Assembly: GCF_001655685.1 (NCBI RefSeq)
Contig: NZ_LYVF01000047.1
Span: 124,001 to 188,000 of the forward strand
Length of the DNA: 64,000 nucleotides
Direction: 5' to 3'
Source of the DNA: Desulfotomaculum copahuensis
GTDB taxonomy: Bacteria; Bacillota; Desulfotomaculia; Desulfotomaculales; Desulfovirgulaceae
A program made the position numbers and the translations under genes. The first letter of the stretch is position 1; each line of letters begins with the position of its first letter. Shown here piece by piece: positions 1-7,504 of the stretch. Below the pieces are notes generated by a model. The model was not told the origin of the DNA. It made no database searches and was given only the letters and a program-made list of their open reading frames with translations.

Positions 1-1
1 A

Positions 2-409
2 GTCACCGCCCGGCACCGCCCAGTGGTAATTATTACCAGTAATGCGGAAAAGGAGCTGCCGGACGCCTTTTTGCGCCGCTGCATTTTCCATTATATCGCC
101 TTTCCCGGTGAAGCCTTGATGACTGAAATCGTGCGGGTGCACTTTCCGGATTTGGACCGCCGCCTGCTGGCCGAAGCTTTGAAAGCATTTTACTGGCTGC
201 GGGAGTTGAGCGGGTTGCAGAAAAAACCGGCCACCAGCGAATTGCTGGATTGGTTGCAGGCGCTGGTCATCGGCGGCGTACCCTATGATCAAATTACTGC
301 CGAAATACCCTTTATGGGTGTGTTGCTTAAAAAGAACCAGGACCTGGATATGGCCCTGCGCCGCCTGCAGATGCAAAAAGGCGCGGTAAGTGCGGGCCGC
401 GGGCGCTGA
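2..409 (+). CDS. MoxR-family AAA+ ATPase (C-terminal fragment)
   Basis: Only the last ~135 codons lie in the window; the open frame runs in from the left edge, so the start is not visible. The fragment has a sensor-1-like stretch (IITSNAEKELPDAF) followed by LRRC, the usual arginine-finger area of MoxR ATPases, and then the helical lid. MoxR ATPases act as chaperone-like ATPases with a VWA-domain partner, and the next gene, 41 bases downstream, is exactly such a protein. The family call is secure from this context; the assembled substrate is unknown. Confidence 0.85.
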   Translation, partial: VTARHRPVVIITSNAEKELPDAFLRRCIFHYIAFPGEALMTEIVRVHFPDLDRRLLAEALKAFYWLRELSGLQKKPATSELLDWLQALVIGGVPYDQITAEIPFMGVLLKKNQDLDMALRRLQMQKGAVSAGRGR

Positions 410-450
410 AAATGCCCGGCAATTAGAGTTTGAAACAGGGGGGTGAGCTG

Positions 451-1647
451 ATGTTCACCGGCTTGTTTTTTACCCTGCGGGAAGAGGGGTTGCCTGTTTC
501 CTTAACCGAGTGGATGACTCTGATGGAAGCGCTGGACAAGGGATTGTCCGGTCCCGGCCTGACCGGGTTTTACCACCTGGCCAGAGCCGTGCTGGTGAAA
601 AGCGAGAATCATTACGACCGCTTCGACCTGGCCTTCGCCCGCTATTTCCGGGAGGTGGAAACTTCACCGGAACTGGCCGCACGGGTGGCCCGCTGGCTGG
701 AGAAATCATTGCCCCCGCTGCGGGTGGAACCGGGGGCGCGTGCACCCGCCCCGTCCTGGAACCTGGATGAAATGCGCCGGGCGCTGGCCGACCGGCTGGC
801 CCGCCAGGACGGGGAGCATCACGGCGGTTCCCGCTGGATCGGCACCGGCGGCACCTCGTCTTTCGGCTACGGCGGTTATCACCCGGCCGGCTTACGGATC
901 GGCGGGCAATCAGTAAACCGCTCGGCGGTGCAGGTGGCCGCCCGGCGGCATTACCGGGACTACCGCACCGATGAAACGCTCACCACCCGGCAGTTCGCCG
1001 TGGCCCTGCGCAAGCTGCGCATATTGAGCCAGAATGAGGGCGGGCCGAAGGACGAACTGGATCTGGAGGCCACCATCGACGCCACCGGCCGCAATGCCGG
1101 GCGGCTGGATCTGGTGTTCACCCGGCCGCGCCGGAATACGGTCAAGCTCGTTTTAATGATGGATTCGGGCGGCTCGATGAACCCCTACCTGAACCTGTGC
1201 AGCCAGCTCTTCCAGGCAGCCAGGAGCGCCAACCACTTTAAAGAAATCCGGTTTTATTTCTTTCATAACTGCGTTTACGACCGGCTTTTTCTAGATCCCT
1301 TCTGCCGCCCGGCCCAATCCGAATCCACGCTGGATGTACTGCGCCGGTTGAGCGGCGAGTACATGCTGATCATGGTGGGCGACGCCAGCATGGCGGTGAG
1401 TGAACTTTTGATGGCGGGCGGCGCTGTGGACTGGATGGAATACAACGAGGAAACGGGCCGGGTCTGGCTGGAAAGGCTGATCCGGCGCTTTCCCCGCGCG
1501 GTCTGGCTGAACCCCATCCCCCGGAATATGTGGCCGGTTGATGAAGGGCGGGAAACCATCGCCCTGATCGGACGCATCTTTCCCATGTTCGAGCTGACCA
1601 TAGACGGTTTGGAGCAGGCGATTAAAGTTTTAAAGGCAAGGCGCTGA
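451..1647 (+). CDS. VWA domain protein, CoxE-like partner of MoxR
   Basis: A ~398-residue protein with a C-terminal von Willebrand A domain. The metal-binding (MIDAS) loop is DSGGS at about residues 238-242, within VKLVLMMDSGGSM. The N-terminal half is basic, helical and without recognisable domains. I chose ATG 451 because GGGGGTGAG sits just upstream; a TTG at 430 is in frame but has no SD. The gene follows the MoxR-type ATPase and the two probably form one operon. In this family the pair is thought to mature or insert cofactors into target complexes; no target gene is adjacent here, so the client is unknown. Confidence 0.85.
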   Translation: MFTGLFFTLREEGLPVSLTEWMTLMEALDKGLSGPGLTGFYHLARAVLVKSENHYDRFDLAFARYFREVETSPELAARVARWLEKSLPPLRVEPGARAPAPSWNLDEMRRALADRLARQDGEHHGGSRWIGTGGTSSFGYGGYHPAGLRIGGQSVNRSAVQVAARRHYRDYRTDETLTTRQFAVALRKLRILSQNEGGPKDELDLEATIDATGRNAGRLDLVFTRPRRNTVKLVLMMDSGGSMNPYLNLCSQLFQAARSANHFKEIRFYFFHNCVYDRLFLDPFCRPAQSESTLDVLRRLSGEYMLIMVGDASMAVSELLMAGGAVDWMEYNEETGRVWLERLIRRFPRAVWLNPIPRNMWPVDEGRETIALIGRIFPMFELTIDGLEQAIKVLKARR

Positions 1648-1802
1648 GGATATATTACGATTAAGCGGCGGTCAAGGGCCGGGCGGTTTGCGCCTGCCGG
1701 CTGTTCCGAGATAAGGCGTGCGCGCGGACATGAACCACGGCCCGGAAGGCCGGCGGCGTGAGATACAGATTGATCGCAATCACGGACCGGGGCGCAACTT
1801 AA

Positions 1803-1837
1803 TTGTCCAACCGGACGGTGCCCGGCCGGTTGGACAA
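1803..1837 (+). repeat. 12-bp perfect inverted repeat ahead of trmK
   Basis: TTGTCCAACCGG (1803-1814) and its exact reverse complement (1826-1837) are separated by 11 bases. The element ends 23 bases before the trmK start and has no T-run, so it is not a standard terminator for either strand. It could be an operator or an mRNA hairpin in the trmK leader. Confidence 0.6.
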
Positions 1838-1859
1838 CGAATAAACGGAGTGATCTGAT

Positions 1860-2552
1860 TTGGAACTGACCGGCCGTTTGGCCGCCATAGCCGCATACGT
1901 ACCGGCGGGGCCGGTGGTGGCGGACATCGGCACCGATCATGCCCGCCTGCCTATTTACCTGGTGGAGAAAGGCATCTGCCCCCGGGTGCTGGCCACGGAC
2001 TTGCATGAAAAGCCGTTTCAAAGCGCCTGCCGGGCGGTGAGCGAGCACGGTCTGGCGGACCGGATCGAGGTGCGGTTGGGTGACGGTTTGCGGCCGCTGG
2101 TTCCGGGAGAGGCCGGCGTGGTGGTGGTGGCCGGCATGGGCGGCAACACCATCCGGCGGATCCTGGCCGGCGGACCGGCAGTACTGGCCGGAGTGAAAAG
2201 TCTTGTCCTGCAGCCCATGGCGGATGCGGGGGACCTGCGCCGCTGGCTGGTGGATAACGGCTGGCGCCTGGTGGAAGAAAGCCTGGTGGAAGAGGACGGT
2301 CATCTTTATACAATCATGGCGGCTGAACCGGGCTGGGAGGAAATAAGCGACCCCTGGCTGCTGGAGGTGGGTCCCCGCCTGGTGGAAAGGTGTGATCCGC
2401 TGCTGCTCAAACATCTGGAGCGTATAAAATCCGAATACCAGCGGGTGCTGTGCTGCCTGGCCAGAAGTCGCAGCCAGGCGGCGGAAAGAAAGGCGCTTGA
2501 TTTGACGGTAAAGCTGAACCGGATAAGGGAGGTGCTGGCCCGGTGCCGGTGA
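1860..2552 (+). CDS. trmK: tRNA (adenine(22)-N1)-methyltransferase TrmK
   Basis: A 230-residue class I SAM-dependent methyltransferase with motif I as VVADIGTDHARLP near residue 20, then ATDLHEKP and RLGDGL, the pattern of the TrmK (YqfN) family that methylates A22 of tRNA. The length matches the family. The start is TTG 1860, preceded by CGGAGTGAT. Its end overlaps the next gene by 10 bases, the usual trmK/Nif3-like gene pair of Firmicutes, so the two are translationally coupled. The N-terminus starts directly at the Rossmann fold, and the C-terminal ~70 residues are helical as in the family. Confidence 0.9.
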   Translation: MELTGRLAAIAAYVPAGPVVADIGTDHARLPIYLVEKGICPRVLATDLHEKPFQSACRAVSEHGLADRIEVRLGDGLRPLVPGEAGVVVVAGMGGNTIRRILAGGPAVLAGVKSLVLQPMADAGDLRRWLVDNGWRLVEESLVEEDGHLYTIMAAEPGWEEISDPWLLEVGPRLVERCDPLLLKHLERIKSEYQRVLCCLARSRSQAAERKALDLTVKLNRIREVLARCR

Positions 2553-3670
2553 CGGTAAACGGTGCGGTCATCAGCAATCTTGTTGAGGAACTGGCCCCTT
2601 TGGAACTGGCCGAGGAATGGGACAATTCCGGCTGGCAGTTGGGAGATCCGGGGGCGTCCGTGCGGCGGGTGCTCCTGGCCCTGGATGTGGATCAAGATGT
2701 ATGCCGGGAGGCACGGGCACGCGATGTCCAGTTGATCGTCAGCCACCATCCGTTGTTTTTCAAAGGCATCAAACAAATCCGCCTGGACCGGCCCGCCGGG
2801 GTGCTGGTGGCGGAGTTGCTGCGGGCCGGCATCGGGGTTTACGCCGCCCACACCAACCTGGACAGCGCCCGGCGGGGAGTCAATGATGTGCTGGCGGCCG
2901 GGCTGGAATTACGGGAAACAGCTGTCCTGAAGCCCGGCGGCCGGGAGCGCTATCTCAAACTGGCGGTCTTTGTGCCGGCGGACCACGCTGAAGCGGTCAA
3001 AAGAACTTTGGGGGATGCCGGAGCGGGCTGGATCGGCAACTACAGCCATTGTACTTTTGCCGCCCCCGGTACGGGGACTTTCCTGCCTCTGACCGGTACC
3101 AACCCCTATACCGGCCGGGTTGGACAACTGGCGGAGGTGGCGGAAGTGCGCCTGGAGACCATTTTGCCCGCATCCATCGCCGGCCGGGTGATCGAGGCCA
3201 TGCTGGCGGTCCACCCGTACGAGGAGGTGGCTTACGACCTTTATCCCCTGGCCAACCGGGTTAAACCAACCGCCGGTTTGGGCCGGACCGGGATGCTGCC
3301 GCAAGCTTTGCCCTTAGCTGACTTTGCCGGCCGGGTGCGCGGGATCTTATCCTTACCCGGTCTGCGCTGGGGCGGCGCGGCCAACCGGGCGGTGCGGCGG
3401 GTGGCCCTGTGCGGCGGCGCCGGGGCCGGTTTATGGCCGGAAGCGCTGGCTGCCGGCGCCGATGTACTGGTCACCGGCGATGTCGGCTATCACGCGGCGC
3501 GGGACATGCTGGCGGCCGGGATGGCTTTTATCGACGCCGGCCATTACGGCACGGAAAAGGTGATACTGCCGGCGCTGCGGGACTATCTGGCACAGCGCTG
3601 CCGGGAAAAGGAGCTGCCGGTGGAATTTATGGTCAGTGAGGCGCAGGCGGACCCCTTTTCATTTTCCTGA
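2543..3670 (+). CDS. Nif3-like dinuclear metal centre protein
   Basis: 375 residues, the length of the long bacterial Nif3/YqfO form that carries an inserted PII-like domain. Metal-binding histidines are visible in SHHPLFF (about residues 68-74) and HTNLD, and the C-terminal half has the conserved GDVGYHAARD...GHYGTE stretch. The biochemical role is unsettled; older annotations as GTP cyclohydrolase I type 2 are weakly supported. The GTG start lies inside the end of trmK, indicating coupled translation. Confidence 0.9.
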   Translation: MPVTVNGAVISNLVEELAPLELAEEWDNSGWQLGDPGASVRRVLLALDVDQDVCREARARDVQLIVSHHPLFFKGIKQIRLDRPAGVLVAELLRAGIGVYAAHTNLDSARRGVNDVLAAGLELRETAVLKPGGRERYLKLAVFVPADHAEAVKRTLGDAGAGWIGNYSHCTFAAPGTGTFLPLTGTNPYTGRVGQLAEVAEVRLETILPASIAGRVIEAMLAVHPYEEVAYDLYPLANRVKPTAGLGRTGMLPQALPLADFAGRVRGILSLPGLRWGGAANRAVRRVALCGGAGAGLWPEALAAGADVLVTGDVGYHAARDMLAAGMAFIDAGHYGTEKVILPALRDYLAQRCREKELPVEFMVSEAQADPFSFS

Positions 3671-3703
3671 TTACATGGCAGTCACACGCCGGACAAAGAT
3701 CTT

Positions 3704-3740
3704 GTCTCAACGTGAGACTCCATCCTATATTGAGATGGAG
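3704..3740 (+). repeat. Two adjacent dyads after the Nif3-like gene
   Basis: GTCTCA-ACG-TGAGAC (3704-3718) is directly followed by CTCCATC...GATGGAG (3718-3740, 9-base loop). Neither has a T-run. They may be mRNA 3'-end hairpins or a distal upstream activating site for the sigma-54 promoter at 3989. The second idea is inference only. Confidence 0.4.
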
Positions 3741-3797
3741 CGGTTATGCCTGCCACCGGCCTTATGATTCACCGACAATCCAGTGGACAAAAAATTC

Positions 3798-3829
3798 CCT
3801 CCGGCACAGATCCGGAGGTTTTTATTTTT
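3798..3829 (+). terminator. Rho-independent terminator of trmK/Nif3-like operon
   Basis: CCTCCGG, a 7-base loop, CCGGAGG, then TTTTTATTTTT. It separates the trmK unit from the oxidoreductase operon that follows. Confidence 0.9.
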
Positions 3830-3988
3830 GACGGCTGTTATTTGCCCGGAATACCACGCAGTGAAAAGTCCGCCCGGGTAAATGCGTGCGCCTTCCGCCG
3901 CCCCCGTGCACTGTCCCCGCCCCGCACGGGCGGCGGGCCGGAAAAAGCAGCCGTTTGAAAACACTCCACCGGTATGACATGCTGTTTC

Positions 3989-4004
3989 TGGCACAAGCCT
4001 TGCA
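3989..4004 (+). promoter_or_regulatory. Sigma-54 (-24/-12) promoter of the 2-oxoacid oxidoreductase operon
   Basis: TGGCACAAGCCTTGCA matches the sigma-54 consensus TGGCAC-N5-TTGCA at every fixed base, with GG and GC elements correctly spaced. Transcription would start near 4015, just before the SD (4022-4029) and the ATG at 4040. No equally good sigma-A promoter is seen. An enhancer-binding protein would be required; an NtrC-type regulator is encoded at 26360-27721, but nothing links it to this site. Confidence 0.75.
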
Positions 4005-4039
4005 ATGATTGTTTGCCAATCAGGGGGAGGTAGAAAAAA

Positions 4040-4261
4040 ATGGCTCAAGTCTTAACAAAAACAATTACTACCCGGGTGGACATTCAACGGGCTTTGTGCA
4101 AGAAATGCGGTATTTGTCTGGCATTCTGCCCGGCCGGGGTTTTCGCCCGCAACGAGCGGGGTGAAGTGATCGTCGCGCATGCTGAAAGCTGCAAGCATTG
4201 CGGCCTCTGTCAGTCCCTCTGTCCCGATTACGCGGTGACGGCGCAGGAGGCGATCGCATGA
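4040..4261 (+). CDS. korD: 2-oxoacid:ferredoxin oxidoreductase, delta (ferredoxin) subunit
   Basis: A 73-residue protein with two CxxCxxCxxxCP motifs (CKKCGICLAFCP near residue 20 and CKHCGLCQSLCP near residue 51), binding two [4Fe-4S] clusters. It carries electrons from the thiamine-pyrophosphate subunits to soluble ferredoxin. It is the first gene of the four-subunit operon, has a strong SD (GGGGGAGG), and its last codons overlap the ATG of the alpha subunit. The substrate (2-oxoglutarate versus another 2-oxoacid) cannot be settled from sequence alone. Confidence 0.9.
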   Translation: MAQVLTKTITTRVDIQRALCKKCGICLAFCPAGVFARNERGEVIVAHAESCKHCGLCQSLCPDYAVTAQEAIA

Positions 4262-5397
4262 CGGAATATACGCAACCGCGCCTGATGCAGGGCAACGAGG
4301 CCTGCGTCGAGGGGGCGCTTGCCGCCGGCCTGAATTTTTTCGCCGGGTATCCGATCACTCCGTCCACCGAGATCGCTGAATCGCTGGCCGGCCGGCTGCC
4401 CAAAGCCGGCGGGGTGTTTATGCAGATGGAAGATGAAATTGCCAGTATTTCGGCGGTGATCGGCGCCTCACTGACCGGGGCCAAAGCGATGACCGCCACC
4501 AGCGGTCCGGGCTTTTCCCTGATGCAGGAGGGGTTGGGCTACGGGGTGATGGCCGAGGTGCCTTGCGTACTAGTCAATGTGCAGCGCCTGGGACCGAGCA
4601 CGGGTATTGCCACGGCGCCGGCACAGGGAGATGTCATGCAGTCCCGTTGGGGTACTCATGGCGATCACCCGGTGATTGTAATCACTCCTTCCTCGGTGGC
4701 CGAGGTTTACACTCTGACTGTGCAGGCCTTCAATCTGGCGGAGCGGTACCGTACGCCGGTTATTTTGCTCATGGATGAAGTTGTCGCCCACATGCGGGAA
4801 AGCGTGGTTCTGCCGGAACCGGGACAACTGCAGATAGTCAACCGCCCCCGGCCGGAAACCCCGCCGGGGGTGTATAATCCGGCGGAACATGCCGGCCGTC
4901 CGGTCAGGCCGATGGCTTGCTTTGGCGACGGCTACCGGGTGCATGTGACCGGTCTTGCCCATGACGCGACCGGTTTTGCCACCTCCCGGCCGGAAGTGGT
5001 AAATGTGGAGATGACGCGATTGAATGAAAAAATTCCCGCCACCGCCGGGGAGATCATTCCGCCGGAAAAAATATGCTGTGACGATGCGGACATTGTCCTG
5101 ACGGCGTTCGGCGGTACTGCCAGGGCGGCCATGCGGGCCATGAGGCTGGCGCGGCGGGATGGCCTGAAGGTGGGGCTGTTGCGTCCGGTTGTCCTGTGGC
5201 CGGTTCCGGAAAGGGCAATAGCCGGCCTGGCCGCGGCCGGCAAACGTTTTCTGGTGGTGGAGATGAATTTCGGCCAGTACGGCCGTGAAATAGAGCGTGT
5301 AGCTGCCGGCCGGGCGGCGGTATACGGACTTTACCGGGTGAGCGGGGAGTTGATCACGCCCGCGGAAATTCTCGGGCGCATCCGGGAGGTGGCGTAA
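4258..5397 (+). CDS. korA: 2-oxoacid:ferredoxin oxidoreductase, alpha subunit
   Basis: 379 residues from the ATG in the ATGA overlap with korD; an in-frame start 60 bases upstream would intrude on korD and is rejected. The N-terminal pyrimidine domain contains GYPITPSTEIAE and the TSGPGFSLMQEG loop typical of KorA/PorA. A transketolase C-terminal-like domain lies beyond residue ~260. It forms the catalytic heterotetramer that decarboxylates a 2-oxoacid to an acyl-CoA and reduces ferredoxin, or runs in reverse as carboxylation in anaerobes. Confidence 0.9.
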   Translation: MTEYTQPRLMQGNEACVEGALAAGLNFFAGYPITPSTEIAESLAGRLPKAGGVFMQMEDEIASISAVIGASLTGAKAMTATSGPGFSLMQEGLGYGVMAEVPCVLVNVQRLGPSTGIATAPAQGDVMQSRWGTHGDHPVIVITPSSVAEVYTLTVQAFNLAERYRTPVILLMDEVVAHMRESVVLPEPGQLQIVNRPRPETPPGVYNPAEHAGRPVRPMACFGDGYRVHVTGLAHDATGFATSRPEVVNVEMTRLNEKIPATAGEIIPPEKICCDDADIVLTAFGGTARAAMRAMRLARRDGLKVGLLRPVVLWPVPERAIAGLAAAGKRFLVVEMNFGQYGREIERVAAGRAAVYGLYRVSGELITPAEILGRIREVA

Positions 5398-6228
5398 ATG
5401 TTGCCGGAAATAGAAGGGTTTTTCCGTACTGATAAATTGCCCCACATGTGGTGCCCGGGCTGCGGCAACGGCATCGTACTGCACGGTCTGGTCAAGGCTA
5501 TTGCCGAACTGGGGCTGGATAAGAACAAAGTGACCATTGTTTCCGGCATCGGCTGTTCGGCCCGGGCGGCCGCCTATCTTGACTTCGATACCGTGCATAC
5601 CACCCACGGCCGGGCGCTGGCCTTTGCCACCGGCATCAAACTGGCCCGGCCGGAACTGAATGTTTTTGTGCTTATGGGGGACGGCGACTGCTCGGCCATC
5701 GGCGGCAACCATTTGATTCACGCCGCCAGACGCAACATCGACCTGACGGCACTGGTTTTCAACAACAGCATTTACGGTATGACCGGCGGCCAGGCTTCAC
5801 CCATGACCCCTTCCGGCAAGCGGGCCACAACCGCCCCCACGGGTACGCTGGAGCGTTCCTTCGATTTGTGCGAACTGGCCCGGGCGGCCGGAGCGACCAT
5901 GGTCGGCCGGGCTACGGCCTTCCACACCAGGCTTTTAACCGGGTTGCTGGTGAAGGGGCACCGGAACAAGGGATTTTCCCTGGTTGAAGTAATTACCCAG
6001 TGCCCCACCGCTTACGGCCGGCGCAATAAAATGGGCCAACCGGCGGATATGCTGCGCTGGCAGAAGGAGCACGCTGTCGACATCAAGGCCGCCCGGAACA
6101 TGGATTCCGGGCAACTGCAGGATAAAATCATCATTGGCGAATTGCACCGTTCCACTGCGCCGGAATTGACCACCCGTTACCGGCAACTGATCCAGGAACT
6201 GCGGGAAGGGGGTGGCTTCCTTGACTGA
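5398..6228 (+). CDS. korB: 2-oxoacid:ferredoxin oxidoreductase, beta (TPP) subunit
   Basis: 276 residues with the thiamine-pyrophosphate motif GDGDCSAIGG at about residues 98-107 and a downstream NN dipeptide (LVFNNSIYGMTGGQ). The early WCPGCGNG motif is characteristic of KorB. It starts at the ATG directly after the alpha-subunit stop and overlaps the gamma gene by 8 bases. This is the TPP-binding half of the active site; length and motifs are those of an intact subunit. Confidence 0.92.
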   Translation: MLPEIEGFFRTDKLPHMWCPGCGNGIVLHGLVKAIAELGLDKNKVTIVSGIGCSARAAAYLDFDTVHTTHGRALAFATGIKLARPELNVFVLMGDGDCSAIGGNHLIHAARRNIDLTALVFNNSIYGMTGGQASPMTPSGKRATTAPTGTLERSFDLCELARAAGATMVGRATAFHTRLLTGLLVKGHRNKGFSLVEVITQCPTAYGRRNKMGQPADMLRWQKEHAVDIKAARNMDSGQLQDKIIIGELHRSTAPELTTRYRQLIQELREGGGFLD

Positions 6229-6862
6229 TTTTTTCATGCCGTATAATACAGCCGCTGCGCTGAATGCCGGTAATGATTTGTGCGGCGTCAACAATCCGCC
6301 GGAAACCAAAGAGATCCGGTTGAGCGGATCCGGCGGTCAAGGATTGATTCTGGCCGGCATTATCCTGGCCGAGGCTGGCATACGGGAAGGTAAAAAAGCC
6401 GTACAGACCCAGTCTTACGGACCGGAAGCACGGGGCGGCGCGAGTAAGGCGGAAGTGATTTTAAGCGACGGGCCGGTGGATTACCCCAAAGTGGAGTATG
6501 CCGGCATCCTGCTGGTCATGAACCAGGAAAGCTGCCGGAAATATATGCCCTTGCTCAAGGAGGGCGGGGTGGCCATTGTGGATACCACTTATGTACAGGA
6601 TATACCGCCGGTCAAGGGAAGGGTTTATGCTCTTCCGATCAGCCTTCTGGCGCGTCAGAAAACCGGTAGGGAACTGGTGGCCAATATCGTGGCGCTGGGT
6701 GTGCTGGCCGGTATCACCGGCCTGGTGGGCCGGGAAAGTCTTGAGCGGGCGGTGATCGCACGCATCCCGCCCGGTACGGAGGAGTTGAACCGGAAAGCGC
6801 TGGACGCCGGCTATCAGGCTGCGGAACAGTTGCTCACGCAGGAACGGACGGCGGTGCAATGA
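6221..6862 (+). CDS. korC: 2-oxoacid:ferredoxin oxidoreductase, gamma subunit
   Basis: About 213 residues; IRLSGSGGQGLILAG is the KorC/PorG signature, followed by SYGPEARGGASKAEV. I prefer TTG 6221, which lies 8 bases after GGGAAGGGG; GTG 6212 is in frame but abuts the SD. Either start leaves ~30 residues ahead of the conserved core, longer than usual. The last gene of the kor operon, it completes the gamma-alpha-beta-delta set. No clear terminator follows before the rnpB promoter. Confidence 0.88.
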   Translation: MTDFFMPYNTAAALNAGNDLCGVNNPPETKEIRLSGSGGQGLILAGIILAEAGIREGKKAVQTQSYGPEARGGASKAEVILSDGPVDYPKVEYAGILLVMNQESCRKYMPLLKEGGVAIVDTTYVQDIPPVKGRVYALPISLLARQKTGRELVANIVALGVLAGITGLVGRESLERAVIARIPPGTEELNRKALDAGYQAAEQLLTQERTAVQ

Positions 6863-6998
6863 AAAAGTGGTGAACAATGGCTGGTTCCCCGGTTTGCCCC
6901 CGTTCATTTGCTTACCGGATGATACCGGGTCTGATGCGTTTCACCGCAGTATCCCTTCCGGTAAATGCCTGTTGGATCGCCAAAACTGTTATCTCTGT

Positions 6999-7027
6999 TT
7001 GCGCAGTCTCATCGTTTGTGTTAAAAT
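6999..7027 (+). promoter_or_regulatory. Sigma-A promoter of rnpB
   Basis: TTGCGC (6999-7004), a 17-base spacer and TAAAAT (7022-7027). It lies just upstream of the mapped 5' end of RNase P RNA. Confidence 0.7.
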
Positions 7028-7044
7028 GTAAATAGAATATCGCT

Positions 7045-7443
7045 GTGAGTAAACCGGGTGATCGCGGGCGCAGAAGCCGAAAGGCGGCGTCTGAGGAAAG
7101 TCCGGGCTCCGCAGGGCAGGGTGCTGGGCAACTCCCAGTGGGGGTGACCCCAAGGATAGTGCCACAGAAATGCGGACCGCCGTTTGAGAGGTGGGATGTG
7201 GGAGGCTGGAAAACAGTTCTCACTTCCCACTTCTCAAACGGCAAGGGTGGAACGGTGCGGTAAGAGCGCACCAGCGGCCGCGGCGACGGGCCGGCTAGGT
7301 AAACCCCACCCGGAGCAAGACCGAATAGGGGGACACGGGAGCGGCCCGCTCCGTCCCCGGGTAAGGTCGCTTAAGGCGCCGGGCAACCGGCGTCTCAGAC
7401 AGATGATCATCCATGACAGAACCCGGCTTACAGGTTTGCTCAC
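7045..7443 (+). ncRNA. rnpB: RNase P RNA, type A
   Basis: The conserved blocks of bacterial RNase P RNA are all present in order: GAGGAAAGTCCGGGCTCC, the CAGGGTGCTGG region, GTGCCACAGAAA, GGTGCGGTAAGAGCGCACC, GTAAACCCCACCCGGAGCAAG, AATAGG and ACAGAACCCGGCTTA. The ends are set by helix P1: GTGAGTAAACC (7045-7055) pairs with GGTTTGCTCAC (7433-7443). The P12 arm (7180-7241) is extended by a long, nearly continuous hairpin built from GTGGGA-like repeats. The RNA is the catalytic subunit for tRNA 5' maturation. Confidence 0.97.
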
Positions 7444-7450
7444 AGCAGCT

Positions 7451-7493
7451 TGAAAAGGGCGCGCTTCATGTACAATGAAGCGCGCCCTTTTCA
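7451..7493. terminator. Bidirectional terminator between rnpB and phosphomannomutase
   Basis: A perfect 19-bp stem with a 5-base loop (GTACA). The stem carries AAAA at one foot and TTTT at the other, so it can serve both convergent transcripts. Confidence 0.9.
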
Positions 7494-7504
7494 TCTGTCA
7501 TGAA

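Noticed and set aside
1770-1783. FNR-like TTGATCGCAATCAC upstream of trmK
   Set aside because: One base off the TTGAT-N4-ATCAA consensus, but no promoter lies at a sensible distance and trmK is a housekeeping gene.
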